64,000 bases of DNA from Mycobacterium sp. 1245111.1. GTDB lineage: Bacteria > Actinomycetota > Actinomycetes > Mycobacteriales > Mycobacteriaceae. The translations under genes were made by a program, and so were the position numbers. The stretch is taken from the NCBI RefSeq assembly GCF_001673405.1, contig NZ_LZLV01000112.1:310001-374000 (forward strand). The letters run 5' to 3'. This document shows, piece by piece, positions 1-8,617 of this stretch. Under the pieces are notes generated by a model. The model worked only from the letters and a program-made list of their open reading frames with translations. It was not told where the DNA came from and made no database searches. The stretch's first letter is position 1, and each line of letters opens with the position of its first letter.

Positions 1-3000
1 GCGAGCTCGGGCCGCACCATTCCGGCGGTTTTGGCCACGAAGTTAGGTGCCAGAACCGACAGCGCCGTGGCCCCGGCGGTGGCGCCGACGACCCCGGTCC
101 AGGCGACCGGTCCCAGCGGCGTGCAGCCGAAGAAGTGACTGACGCCTGGGGTCTGGACGATCGCCACCAGCACCGCGGAGCTGCCCAGCGCCGTGGCCAC
201 CACCAGTGGGCTGTGCCGTCGGGTCAGCAGCGTCTGCGCCAGCTGGGTGGTCACCAGTGCAGTCAATCCCATTGTCGAGGTGCGTCTTTGGGTACCGGGG
301 GTCCAGCGTCCGATCGCCCAGGCCGAGGTCGCGCCCACGGCGGTGACGGCTCCGCGGGTGATGATCTGACGCATCAGCGGAACATCGAGCGAGGGCGTCG
401 GACCGGTCAGCACCGACCGCTGATAAGCGCGACGGGCTTCGGCGGCCTCTTCCGCCGTGTCGTATTCGTCGGCGTCGGGCTCCTCGAACTGCGGGGTCAC
501 GGCGACCGCGAGCGCGGGGAACATGTCGGTCAGCAGGTTCACCAGCAGCAGTTGCCGGGTGCCGACCGGCGCCCGCCCGTTACCCAGGGCGGTGCCGATG
601 ATGGTGAACAGCACCTCCCCGACGTTGCCGCCGACCAGGATCGTCACCGCGTCACGCACTCCGGCCCACATGCCGCGGCCCTCGACCAGGGTGTCGAGCA
701 GCACGCTCAGGTCGTCGTCGGTGAGCACGATGTCCGCGGCGCCGCGGGCGGCCGACGAGCCGCGGCCGCTCACCCCGATGCCGACGTCGGCCATCCGGAT
801 CGCGGCGGCGTCGTTCGCGCCGTCGCCGACCATCGCGGTCACCCGACCACAGCGTTGCAGCGCCGCGACGATCTGCACCTTCTGCTCCGGGCTGACCCGG
901 GCGAACACCTGCACGTCGGCGGCGAGCTTTGCGGCCGCGTCCTCGTCGAGCCCGGTGAGTTCGGCGCCGGTGATCACCCGGGCGTCGGCCGGAAGGCCGA
1001 GTTGACGCGCGATCGCGCGAGCGGTCACCGGGTGGTCGCCGGTGATCAACACGACCTCGCGGTCGGCGTCGACCAGGGCCTCGATCAGCGGGCGAGCCGA
1101 CGGGCGGGCGGTGTCGGCCAGTCCGACGTAGCCGATCAATTCAAGGTCGTGGGCGGCCTCGTCGACCGCGTCGGCGTCGGTGTTCTCGTCGTCGGTGCCG
1201 CGGTCCCAGCTGCGCTTTGCCACCGCCAGCACTCGCAGGCCCTGCTCGGCGAGGTTGTGCACCAACACTTCTGCGTGGTCGAGGTCGGCCTGCGGGTCGG
1301 TGAACGTGCAGCGGGGCAGGACGACCTCGGGGGCGCCCTTGAGCATCAGCACTGGCCGCGTGGTGTCGCCGTCGAGCGTGCCGATCGAGGCGGCGAACCC
1401 GCGGCTGGACTCGAACGGGACCTCGGCCAGCAGGTTCCAGTCGGGGTCGGTGCTGCCGGCGTAGGACTCGGCGGCCTTGAGGATCGCCTCGTCGGTGGCG
1501 TGCGCGTGGCCCTGCGCCTCGTGCGGCTGCGACGACGCCCGCGCGGCGGCCCGCATGACATGGGTGGACCCCGTGTCGGCCGGCCCGGGGAACGGCCCCT
1601 GCGGGCTGGTCGCGGCCGGCACCGAAAGCACCAGGCGCAGGCGGTTTTCGGTGAGTGTTCCGGTCTTGTCGAAGCAGATGGTGTCGACGCGACCCAGCGC
1701 CTCGATCGTCCGGGGAGCCCGGACCAGCACGCCGCGCGTCGACAGGCGCTGCGCGGCGGCCAGCTGTGACAGCGTTGCCACCAACGGCAGGCCCTCCGGC
1801 ACGGCGGCCACCGCGATCGCGACGCCGTCGGCCACCGCCTGGCGCAGCGTGGCCCGGCGCAGCAGCGCCAGCGCCGACACCGCGGCGCCACCGGCCAGTG
1901 TCAGGGGCAACACCTTGGCGGTCAGCTCGCGCAGCCGGGCCTGCACGCCGGCCGACGATTCGACGTCGATCACCGCCGAAATCGCGCGATGCGCGGCGGT
2001 GCCCACTCCGGTCGCCACCACGATCGCCCGGGCGTGGCCCGCGACGATCGTGCTGCCCTCGAACAGCATGCTCGCCCGCTCGGTATCAGCGGCCGCCACC
2101 GGATCGACCTGCTTGTCGACCGGCAGCGACTCGCCCGTCAACAGCGACTCGTCGACCTCGAGATCCTCGGCCACCAGCAGACGGGCGTCGGCCGGCACCA
2201 CGTCGGGAGCCACCAGGTCGATCACGTCGCCGGGACGCAACGCGGTCGCGTTGACTGTGACCAGACGTTCGGCATTGCGGGCCGCCTCCAACCGGCGGCG
2301 CGCCGTCGCGACCGTCGGGATGACCACCCGACGCGCGAACTGCTCCTGCTCGGCGAACAACTCGGCGGCCGCGGCGTCGGCCCGCAGTCGTTGCGCGCCA
2401 CCGGTCAACGCGTTCACCGCCATCACACCGCCGACCAGCAGCGCGTCGACGTTGCTGCCCATGATCGCCGACGCGGCCGCGCCGACCGCCAGGATCGGGG
2501 TGAGCGGATCGGCGAGCTCAGCCCTGGTCGCGGACAGCAGCTTGCCGACCTGACGGGCCGGCCCGCGCAGCGGCGACACCACCGGGCTGTACGACAGGTC
2601 CTCGAGAACGCGCCGCCAGCCGGGCATGCCGGGCTCGATCGCCAGCGGACGGGCCCGCCCGGCCAGCCGCGCGTAGACGATCTCCGGGTCCAGCGCGTGC
2701 CAGGCGGTCAGCGGTTGCGGCGTCGGATCGGGTTGGCGCAGCACCTTGCTGGCCGCGAATGCACCCGACACCACCGCGCTGGCCGCGGCGGCGTTGACGG
2801 GGTTGAGCCAGCGCCGAAGCGCCAGCGGGTTGCTCGGCCCCGACGGATTTCCGGTCACCAGCAGCAGACCGGCGAGCGTGGTGCCGCCCTTGGCGAGGTT
2901 GACCGACGACTCGCTGGCCTGCCGCGCGGCAGGCAACGCCGACAGGATCCGTACCGCCGCGGCGAGGTCGGTGCCGGTGATGATGTCGGCGCTCCACGGG

Positions 3001-4805
3001 GTGGCGGCCTTGGGGTCGTCGAGCGCGACCCCGACGTCGGCGATGGCCAGCGCGGCCAGCGTGTCGGTGGAGGCGAAGTCACGGTGCAGCGCGGTGATCA
3101 GCAACACCGGCCCGCGGTCGGCCCGCAGGTCGCGGACCAGCCGCAGCAGCGGCGTGCCGCTCGGATGACTCGCCGCGACGCTGGCCGCCAGGTCCTGGGT
3201 GCCGGCCACATGACGCAGCACGACGCGGGCGCCGGTGCGGTTGGCGATCTGCAGCAGCGGCACCGCGAACGGGTCGACCTCCCAGCCGACTTCGACGTGG
3301 CCGACCGTCTCCCCGTCGACGACGAGGTCGGCATGCTCGAGGCCTTGCGCCGGGGTGGCCGACGGTCCCTCGGGGCGCAGCCAGCGCAGGCGCGCGGTGT
3401 TGGCCGGCAGTTCGTCGGGGTCGGGCTCCGGCGGCTCCTCCGAGTGCAGAAGCGCGTCGGCGACCTCGTAGACCCGGTCGTCGTCCCAGCCGGTGACGTC
3501 GCCGCGGGCATGCAGCACCGCGCGGTGGTCGCCGCGCAGCGCGGCGCCGTCGATGACGACGACCTTCACCCGGTCCAGCCGGCGCAGGGCGCCGGGGTCG
3601 AGGATCATCTGCCCGTCGTCGGCCAGCCCGCGACCCAACACCGCGGCGAACGACTGCCGGCCCATGTGCGCGGCCTTCGGGATGCCGGCCAGCACCGCGC
3701 CCGCGGCGTCTTCGGGGCCCCCGCCGGCGACCAGCGCGCTCGCGGCCGCGATCAGTGAACCGTTGGCGGCGGAGTCGACGTACTCCTCGACCGGCCCGGC
3801 CATCGAGCCCTTGGCCGTGTCGATCGCGGCGTCGATCGAACCGTCGACCACGACGTGCGACGCGTCACCGGCGGCTGCGGCAGCCCAATTATGCTGGGGT
3901 GATTGCACTTTGGCGACGCCGGCGGACGAGATGATCGGGACCACGGGGGCCTGCGGCCGGTCGGGTGAGGCCAGCTGCGGCTCGCGGTCGCGCCACCGGC
4001 GGCGGTGCGCCTCGGCTTCCGAGATCTGCAGGACGCGCTCGATCAGGTTCAGGATCGGCGTGCCGACCGCCTGGGTCAGGCCGTTGGCCGCCGCGGTCGA
4101 CGCGGCGAGCGCGAGGTCGGTGCCGACCCGTCCCAGCCGCGATTCGAGCACCGCGACCACCCGCGGCTGATCCTTCAACAGCGCGGCGGCCGCCCTCGTC
4201 GTCTTCGGCGCGGCCGGCAATCGAACCACCCAGCCCGTCACCGCGGCACCGAGCGCCACCGCGTCGAAAGCGGCGGCGGTCAGCGGCACGAGGACCGCGA
4301 GCGGGTTACCCGGGTCGGCGAACGGTGCGATCCGGATCTGCGGCTCGCGCGCGGCGGCCAAGAGCTCAGAGGCCGCGGAGTTCACCACCTCGCGAACCGT
4401 CTCCAGCACGACGTCGGCGTCGGCGTCGCCTTCGAGTTCGACCACCAGGCGGCCCAGCGAGCCCTCGACGTGGGCGCTGGCGACACCGGCCACGGCGCGC
4501 ACCGGGCCTTCGACCACGGCGGCGTGCTCGTGCCAGCGCGGGAACGGCAGCAGCGGGTCGAGGTCCAAGTGGACACGTCTTCCGCTCTGCCAACGCACCC
4601 GGGCCGAGGCGTTGTCGTTGCCGTTGCTCGAACGGCCGGTGCCCAGCAGGCGTGCGGTCGACTGGGTCACGGTCTCCACCACCGGGGCGGTCAGTGTCTG
4701 CAGTGCGTCCGTGGTCGTCGCCACGCTCTGCACCCCGGCTTGTAGCGCTTGCACTGCTCCGCCGGCGACCCCGCCGACCAAGGCGGTCACACCTGGCACC
4801 CTCAT
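1..4805 (-). CDS. ctpI: Cation-transporting P-type ATPase CtpI (C-terminus off the window)
   Basis: This is a very large P-type ATPase of the mycobacterial CtpI type, predicted to move a cation across the plasma membrane using ATP; the ion is not known. The 1601 residues visible carry the TGES actuator motif (about residues 890-893), the phosphorylated aspartate in DKTGT (D1046, bases 1656-1670) and the hinge motif GDGANDA (from G1327). The long N-terminal half before the ATPase core is characteristic of CtpI (about 1630 residues in M. tuberculosis), so only a short C-terminal piece should be missing. The ATG at 4805 follows a GAAGGG ribosome site. Two small exported proteins lie upstream on the same strand, as an operon or neighbours. 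Confidence 0.93.
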   Translation of the reverse strand, partial: MRVPGVTALVGGVAGGAVQALQAGVQSVATTTDALQTLTAPVVETVTQSTARLLGTGRSSNGNDNASARVRWQSGRRVHLDLDPLLPFPRWHEHAAVVEGPVRAVAGVASAHVEGSLGRLVVELEGDADADVVLETVREVVNSAASELLAAAREPQIRIAPFADPGNPLAVLVPLTAAAFDAVALGAAVTGWVVRLPAAPKTTRAAAALLKDQPRVVAVLESRLGRVGTDLALAASTAAANGLTQAVGTPILNLIERVLQISEAEAHRRRWRDREPQLASPDRPQAPVVPIISSAGVAKVQSPQHNWAAAAAGDASHVVVDGSIDAAIDTAKGSMAGPVEEYVDSAANGSLIAAASALVAGGGPEDAAGAVLAGIPKAAHMGRQSFAAVLGRGLADDGQMILDPGALRRLDRVKVVVIDGAALRGDHRAVLHARGDVTGWDDDRVYEVADALLHSEEPPEPDPDELPANTARLRWLRPEGPSATPAQGLEHADLVVDGETVGHVEVGWEVDPFAVPLLQIANRTGARVVLRHVAGTQDLAASVAASHPSGTPLLRLVRDLRADRGPVLLITALHRDFASTDTLAALAIADVGVALDDPKAATPWSADIITGTDLAAAVRILSALPAARQASESSVNLAKGGTTLAGLLLVTGNPSGPSNPLALRRWLNPVNAAAASAVVSGAFAASKVLRQPDPTPQPLTAWHALDPEIVYARLAGRARPLAIEPGMPGWRRVLEDLSYSPVVSPLRGPARQVGKLLSATRAELADPLTPILAVGAAASAIMGSNVDALLVGGVMAVNALTGGAQRLRADAAAAELFAEQEQFARRVVIPTVATARRRLEAARNAERLVTVNATALRPGDVIDLVAPDVVPADARLLVAEDLEVDESLLTGESLPVDKQVDPVAAADTERASMLFEGSTIVAGHARAIVVATGVGTAAHRAISAVIDVESSAGVQARLRELTAKVLPLTLAGGAAVSALALLRRATLRQAVADGVAIAVAAVPEGLPLVATLSQLAAAQRLSTRGVLVRAPRTIEALGRVDTICFDKTGTLTENRLRLVLSVPAATSPQGPFPGPADTGSTHVMRAAARASSQPHEAQGHAHATDEAILKAAESYAGSTDPDWNLLAEVPFESSRGFAASIGTLDGDTTRPVLMLKGAPEVVLPRCTFTDPQADLDHAEVLVHNLAEQGLRVLAVAKRSWDRGTDDENTDADAVDEAAHDLELIGYVGLADTARPSARPLIEALVDADREVVLITGDHPVTARAIARQLGLPADARVITGAELTGLDEDAAAKLAADVQVFARVSPEQKVQIVAALQRCGRVTAMVGDGANDAAAIRMADVGIGVSGRGSSAARGAADIVLTDDDLSVLLDTLVEGRGMWAGVRDAVTILVGGNVGEVLFTIIGTALGNGRAPVGTRQLLLVNLLTDMFPALAVAVTPQFEEPDADEYDTAEEAAEARRAYQRSVLTGPTPSLDVPLMRQIITRGAVTAVGATSAWAIGRWTPGTQRRTSTMGLTALVTTQLAQTLLTRRHSPLVVATALGSSAVLVAIVQTPGVSHFFGCTPLGPVAWTGVVGATAGATALSVLAPNFVAKTAGMVRPEL

Positions 4806-4962
4806 TACGCACCCTTCACAACGTCTACGTTGTCGATCAGTGCCGCCCGGGCAAAGTGGCGGCGTTGGCTGTACGACGAATGGGGAAAACGACGTCCCCC
4901 GTTAGTAGACGAGCGTACGTGTCTCGGCTGAGTCCAGCTGAGCGAACAATTCGCCCCAGCCG

Positions 4963-5244
4963 CTAGGTACAGCCGCTGACGTGGACGCGCCGACCGACGC
5001 CGACGCAGACGTGGACCGGCGGCGGTGGCGGCGGAGGTGGCGGGAAATCCCCTGGCAGCGGGGCATAGTCGCTCGGCGGTGGAACGTAGCCGTTGACGGT
5101 GTCTGCCACGTTGGTGCAGCCGCTGACCGAAATGCGCCTGCCGACACCCGCGCACACGTCGGCGTTCGCCACACCGGTCAGCGGAACGACGCAGCCCGAC
5201 ACGACGCCCGTCGTCGCCAGTGCCGCGGCGACCCAACGCTTCAC
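4963..5244 (-). CDS. Small exported protein with a duplicated cysteine motif around a proline tract
   Basis: I do not recognise this 93-residue protein. The GTG at 5244 overlaps the stop of the upstream gene (GTGA), which implies translational coupling and is preferred over an ATG at 5280. A signal peptide of about 28 residues ends near GVANA. The mature part has two copies of VCxGVGRRxxVSGCT, the second at the extreme C-terminus. They are joined by a linker with an uninterrupted run of nine prolines. Four cysteines, two per copy, could form disulfides outside the membrane. It lies between a hemophore-like gene and ctpI, so a link to metal or haem handling is possible but is inference only. 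Confidence 0.7.
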   Translation of the reverse strand: MKRWVAAALATTGVVSGCVVPLTGVANADVCAGVGRRISVSGCTNVADTVNGYVPPPSDYAPLPGDFPPPPPPPPPVHVCVGVGRRVHVSGCT

Positions 5245-5612
5245 GCGCCACCTTGCCCGAGCAGTGGCGTCCAGTGGCAACGCTCCCGGATGTCTTTCAT
5301 CGGCTGCCGGATGTTCTCGAGCTCCGCTTCCTCTTGCGGATTGGCGCTGAAATAGTTCTGCACCTCGCCGCCGATCTGGTCCTTGGGCTGATCCTCAAGA
5401 CCGGTGTAGAAGCCGTTCACATCGGGGTGGGTGAAGAGGTAGGTCGACAACGCCGTCGCGACGCCGGCCGCCACCCCGGCGACGTCGGCGGCCGAACAGT
5501 TCGGTGGCCTGGGCGACGGCTCGGCCGCGGCTGGGCCGGCAGTCACCAACAGGGCGCCGGCAGCGATCATGCCGACCGCTGTCCGACGAGACACGAATGT
5601 AGAGAGCGGCAC
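5241..5612 (-). CDS. Exported hemophore-related protein (Rv0203-like family)
   Basis: This 123-residue secreted protein begins at a GTG (5612) six bases after AGGAGG. It has a basic N-terminus and hydrophobic stretch, with probable cleavage after PAAA. The mature region has the pattern of mycobacterial hemophore-related proteins: an early cysteine (NCSAAD), a helix containing TYLFTHPDVN, a segment like QNYFSANPQ, a conserved IRQP, and a final cysteine (RERC) likely to pair with the first. Rv0203-type members bind haem outside the cell, but this one could simply share the fold. It overlaps the next small exported gene by four bases, so the two are probably made together. Confidence 0.75.
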   Translation of the reverse strand: MPLSTFVSRRTAVGMIAAGALLVTAGPAAAEPSPRPPNCSAADVAGVAAGVATALSTYLFTHPDVNGFYTGLEDQPKDQIGGEVQNYFSANPQEEAELENIRQPMKDIRERCHWTPLLGQGGA

Positions 5613-5688
5613 AACTGCCTCCTAAGGTGCGCGGTCCTCCCCCGGCGAATAAAGCTAAGCAGAAACCGGGCCCTCGATGGACACCAAT

Positions 5689-6636
5689 TCACCGTGTCGG
5701 CGGGAGATCGAATACCGAGAACAGCGCCGGGTCGAGGAAGACGACCATCCCGGCGATGCCCGCCGCGCCGGGCGTCAGCACGTGGATGGAATGCGCGCGC
5801 AGCACGCCGTCCGCGGCTCGGCGGTATTCGGCGACGGCGGGCTGCCCGTTGGCCGACGTTTGGACGAGCACCACGTCGCCGGGTTCGGCGAATGCCCGCT
5901 GCGCCAGGAATTGGGTCACCGCGTCGCGCCCGGTGAACCAGACTGCCAGCGGCGGCATTTCGAGCTTGACGTCGGTTTGTAGTAGCTCGGTGAGCGCCGC
6001 AAGATCGGCGTTCTCGAAGGCCGCGCAGTACCGGTCGAGTAGGTCGCGACGGGCTGCGTCATCTGGCTCGGCCACGTCGTCTTCGTTCGGCGCCACCTCG
6101 GCGAGCCGGGCACGCGCCCGCTGAAGCGCGCTGTTGACCGAGGCCGGGGTGGTCTCCAGCAACTCCGCGACCTCGGCGGCGCTGAACTGCACCACGTCAC
6201 GCAGGATCAGCACCGCCCGCTGACGTGCCGGGAGTTCCTGCAGGGCGGTGGCGATCGCCAGCCGCACACTGCTGCGGGCGGTGACCGTGCTCTCCGGTGT
6301 CCGCGCGTCCGGCAGCGGCTCGAGCCAGTGATAGCTGCCGCCGGGTACATCAAGGTCGACGTCCGGATCGTCCGATCCCGCCCCGAGGCCCGCGGGCAAC
6401 ACCCGGCGGGCGCGGTTCTCCAAGGCGCGCAGGCACGCGGTGGTGGCGATCCGGTATAGCCAGGTCCGCAGCGCGGCCCGTTCCTCGAAGGCCGAGTAAC
6501 CCCGCCAACCGCGCAAATACGTCTCCTGGACGAGATCCTCGGCATCCTGCGCCGAGCCGAGCATGCGGTAGCAGTGCGCGATCAACTCGGCCCGAAACGG
6601 CGCCGCCTGCTCGATGAAGTCCTCCTGAGCGGGCAC
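5689..6636 (-). CDS. ECF RNA polymerase sigma factor with C-terminal SnoaL-like domain (SigG/TIGR02960 type)
   Basis: This is a 315-residue extracytoplasmic-function sigma factor. Region 2 is seen around residues 14-75 (CYRMLGS, DAEDLVQETYLRGW, LRTWLYRIAT). Region 4 is around 125-180 (LPARQRAVLILRDV, SAAEVAELL, SVNSALQRAR). The remaining roughly 130 residues look like the SnoaL/NTF2-like domain found in sigma factors of this group, where it is thought to modulate activity in place of a separate anti-sigma factor. The GTG start at 6636 follows AAGGAAG. No anti-sigma gene is adjacent. It is divergent from an SDR gene, and the shared intergenic region has an inverted repeat. SigG of M. tuberculosis is the nearest named type I recall, but I do not assign the symbol. 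Confidence 0.85.
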   Translation of the reverse strand: MPAQEDFIEQAAPFRAELIAHCYRMLGSAQDAEDLVQETYLRGWRGYSAFEERAALRTWLYRIATTACLRALENRARRVLPAGLGAGSDDPDVDLDVPGGSYHWLEPLPDARTPESTVTARSSVRLAIATALQELPARQRAVLILRDVVQFSAAEVAELLETTPASVNSALQRARARLAEVAPNEDDVAEPDDAARRDLLDRYCAAFENADLAALTELLQTDVKLEMPPLAVWFTGRDAVTQFLAQRAFAEPGDVVLVQTSANGQPAVAEYRRAADGVLRAHSIHVLTPGAAGIAGMVVFLDPALFSVFDLPPTR

Positions 6637-6696
6637 GATCGCTTCTTCCTTGCGGCTGCAGACACCTACTTCATTAGAGATACACCGCGCCGGTGA

Positions 6697-6723
6697 AATT
6701 CATCGGCCGCGGATCGATGAATT
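6697..6723. promoter_or_regulatory. Inverted repeat between the ECF sigma and SDR genes
   Basis: AATTCATCG and CGATGAATT form perfect nine-base arms separated by nine bases. The element is 61 bases before the GTG of the sigma gene and 95 bases before the chosen SDR start. Its size and place fit an operator for a dimeric regulator controlling one or both genes. No regulator gene is adjacent, so the binding protein is unknown. Confidence 0.4.
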
Positions 6724-6817
6724 CGCGCCCACGCGACGTATCTGAATTGGTGCGGACGTGGTGCCGCGCTCGTGGTGCATCGGCATCACCGAGCAGGCAA
6801 TGAAGGAGATGGCCATC

Positions 6818-7540
6818 ATGGTGACAGTCGCTGACAAATCAGTCCTGGTTACGGGAGGTAATCGCGGCATTGGGCGAGCGCTGGTCGAGGAAGCGTTGAC
6901 CAGAGGCGCGACTCGCGTGTACGTCGGGACGCGCGCCCCTCTGACCCACCAAGACAGTCGGGTCACGGCCCTGGCCCTCGACGTGACCAACGCGGCGCAG
7001 ATTCACAGCGCGGTCGAGCACGTCGAATCGCTCGATGTCCTGATCAATAACGCCGGGCTGGCACTGTATGACGACCTGACTGATTCTTCCGCGCTCGACC
7101 GCCATCTCGCCGTCAATCTCTATGGCACCCACAGCATGATCCAGGCCTTCCTGCCGTTGCTGACTCGGTCCGGTGGCGCGATCGTCAACAACCTGTCGGT
7201 GAACGCCCTTGCCCCCTTGCCCCTCATCCCCGCGTATTCGGTCTCGAAGGCGGCCGCATTCAACCTCACGCAATCGATGCGTGCCCTTCTCGTCGGCCGA
7301 GGCGTCAGTGTCCATGCCGTCCTGACCGGCCCCGTAGACACCGACATGACCCGCGGCCTCGAGATAGCGAAGAGCTCCCCGGAATCTGTGGCGCGAGCCA
7401 TCTTCGACGGACTGGCCCACGGCGACGAGGACATATTTCCCGATCCCTTTACGGCGGCGCTGGCCGAGAGCTGGAGCGACGGCCCGGCCAGAACACTCGA
7501 GCGCCTGTACGCGGCGCTGCTGGTGGACGCGGCGCAGTAG
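6818..7540 (+). CDS. Short-chain dehydrogenase/reductase
   Basis: This 240-residue SDR has the Rossmann motif TGGNRGIG near its N-terminus, NNAG, and the catalytic YSVSK. Substrate and cofactor preference cannot be read. An in-frame reading begins further upstream, but AAGGAG at 6803-6808 stands nine bases before the ATG at 6818, so this start is chosen over ATGs at 6800 and 6809. It is divergent from the ECF sigma factor and converges tail-to-tail on the phenolic acid decarboxylase gene with one base between the stops. Confidence 0.85.
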   Translation: MVTVADKSVLVTGGNRGIGRALVEEALTRGATRVYVGTRAPLTHQDSRVTALALDVTNAAQIHSAVEHVESLDVLINNAGLALYDDLTDSSALDRHLAVNLYGTHSMIQAFLPLLTRSGGAIVNNLSVNALAPLPLIPAYSVSKAAAFNLTQSMRALLVGRGVSVHAVLTGPVDTDMTRGLEIAKSSPESVARAIFDGLAHGDEDIFPDPFTAALAESWSDGPARTLERLYAALLVDAAQ

Positions 7541-7541
7541 A

Positions 7542-8060
7542 TCAATTGGTGCGGTCGGCCCAGCCCGGAGGCAGATCGGCGGGAGCCGTCGAGATCACCG
7601 ACTCGTCATCGGTGCCGACGGCTTCCACGAAGGTGATCGTGGCGAATTCCGGGACGACGAAGATGGGGTAGGTCGGACCCTGGTCGCGGTAGGCGCGCAT
7701 CTGGTCGAGATGGTCGTTCTGGAAGCAGACCGTGCGCTCACCGTGCTGCTCGACCCACTGCGGAAAGAAGATCACGCCGTGCAGGCGCCGTTTGCCCGGC
7801 ATGACGTTGACGGCCACGGACGTCCCGGTCGGCTCGGTCCACGAGATCTTGAAGTGGTCGTCGTCGAGCTGCGCGACGTCGACCTGCTGATCCTTCACCC
7901 AGCGACCACCGACCATGCCGGAGTGGATGCGGTAGTCGATGGTGTGCTCGTTCTTGACGTACATCTCGTACTGCCAGCCGCTGGCGTAGGTGTAGATGAA
8001 GCGATGCCCGACGATGCCGGTCAGGTCCTGCGGGGGAATCGCACTGCCGATCGTTGCCAC
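7542..8060 (-). CDS. padC: Phenolic acid (hydroxycinnamate) decarboxylase
   Basis: This 172-residue protein matches the PadC family along its length: [50 protein letters not shown] and [10 protein letters not shown]. Family members decarboxylate p-coumaric, ferulic or caffeic acid to 4-vinylphenols in the cytoplasm without a cofactor. The tyrosines in FIYTY, the arginine in DYRIHSG and the glutamate in WTEP are the residues associated with catalysis and are present. The GTG at 8060 follows AGGAG with good spacing; a longer open reading upstream runs into the divergent regulator region and is not supported. It is divergent from a MarR regulator across a palindromic operator, the usual layout for inducible phenolic acid stress genes. 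Confidence 0.88.
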   Translation of the reverse strand: MATIGSAIPPQDLTGIVGHRFIYTYASGWQYEMYVKNEHTIDYRIHSGMVGGRWVKDQQVDVAQLDDDHFKISWTEPTGTSVAVNVMPGKRRLHGVIFFPQWVEQHGERTVCFQNDHLDQMRAYRDQGPTYPIFVVPEFATITFVEAVGTDDESVISTAPADLPPGWADRTN

Positions 8061-8085
8061 GAGCGTCTCCTGGATGCGAAGTAGC

Positions 8086-8112
8086 TTTGTCACAAAATTA
8101 TTTTGTAACAAA
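8086..8112. promoter_or_regulatory. Palindromic MarR-type operator between padC and its regulator
   Basis: TTTGTCACAAAAT and ATTTTGTAACAAA form 13-base arms around a single central base, with one mismatched pair. The site lies 26 bases before the decarboxylase GTG (8060) and 23 bases before the regulator GTG (8135), so one bound dimer could block both promoters. It is strikingly AT-rich for this genome. Autorepression with release by a phenolic ligand is inference from the MarR family. Confidence 0.75.
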
Positions 8113-8134
8113 CAGACTATGTCATACTCGACCC

Positions 8135-8617
8135 GTGGACACTGCGTCGGAGTTCGGTCGACTGATCGGGCCGTTGCGCCGCGCCGTCCTGCGGACCCGG
8201 CTGGCCGAGGACCTCCCCGACCTGCCCGAGGCGCAGATCGAACTGCTGCGCGAGCTCGAGATTGTCGGCACCGCAACCCCTTCGGAGTTGGCAACGCAGT
8301 TACGGGTCGCCCCGTCGACTATCAGCAACCTCGTTCGAACGATGACCGCGGCCGGTCTGCTCAAACGGACGCCGTCGACCATCGACCTGCGCACCGTTCA
8401 ACTCGGGCTCTCGCCGAAATCCCGCGACATGCTCCACCGCTACGACCGCACCAGCACCGCCGCCCTGCGGCGCGCGATCGGCAGGCTCGCCACGAAAGAA
8501 CGTGCGGCGCTCGAACGGGGCATACCGGCGCTTCGGGCGTTGCTCGCTGCCCTGGAAGACGAATCCGGCACCCAGCGCGCCGGCCGCCAACCGCTGACCC
8601 GAACCACCGCGTCGTGA
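8135..8617 (+). CDS. MarR family transcriptional regulator
   Basis: This 160-residue protein has the MarR winged-helix fold: a dimerisation helix at the N-terminus, the helix-turn-helix around [23 protein letters not shown], and the wing with the typical [10 protein letters not shown] stretch. The GTG at 8135 is chosen because the reading upstream of it lies in the operator and the divergent gene. It probably senses a hydroxycinnamate or other phenol and represses both padC and its own operon. The stop overlaps the GTG start of the following hydrolase (GTGA), so the two are translationally coupled. Confidence 0.85.
   Translation: MDTASEFGRLIGPLRRAVLRTRLAEDLPDLPEAQIELLRELEIVGTATPSELATQLRVAPSTISNLVRTMTAAGLLKRTPSTIDLRTVQLGLSPKSRDMLHRYDRTSTAALRRAIGRLATKERAALERGIPALRALLAALEDESGTQRAGRQPLTRTTAS

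Noticed and set aside
135..1769. Long plus-strand open reading opposite ctpI
   Set aside because: Its protein is low-complexity Arg/Gly/His-rich without any motif, as expected from a shadow frame of a high-GC gene; the minus strand has clear P-type ATPase motifs.
1989..3758. Second long plus-strand open reading opposite ctpI
   Set aside because: Again a compositionally biased shadow, with no start signal and no family resemblance.
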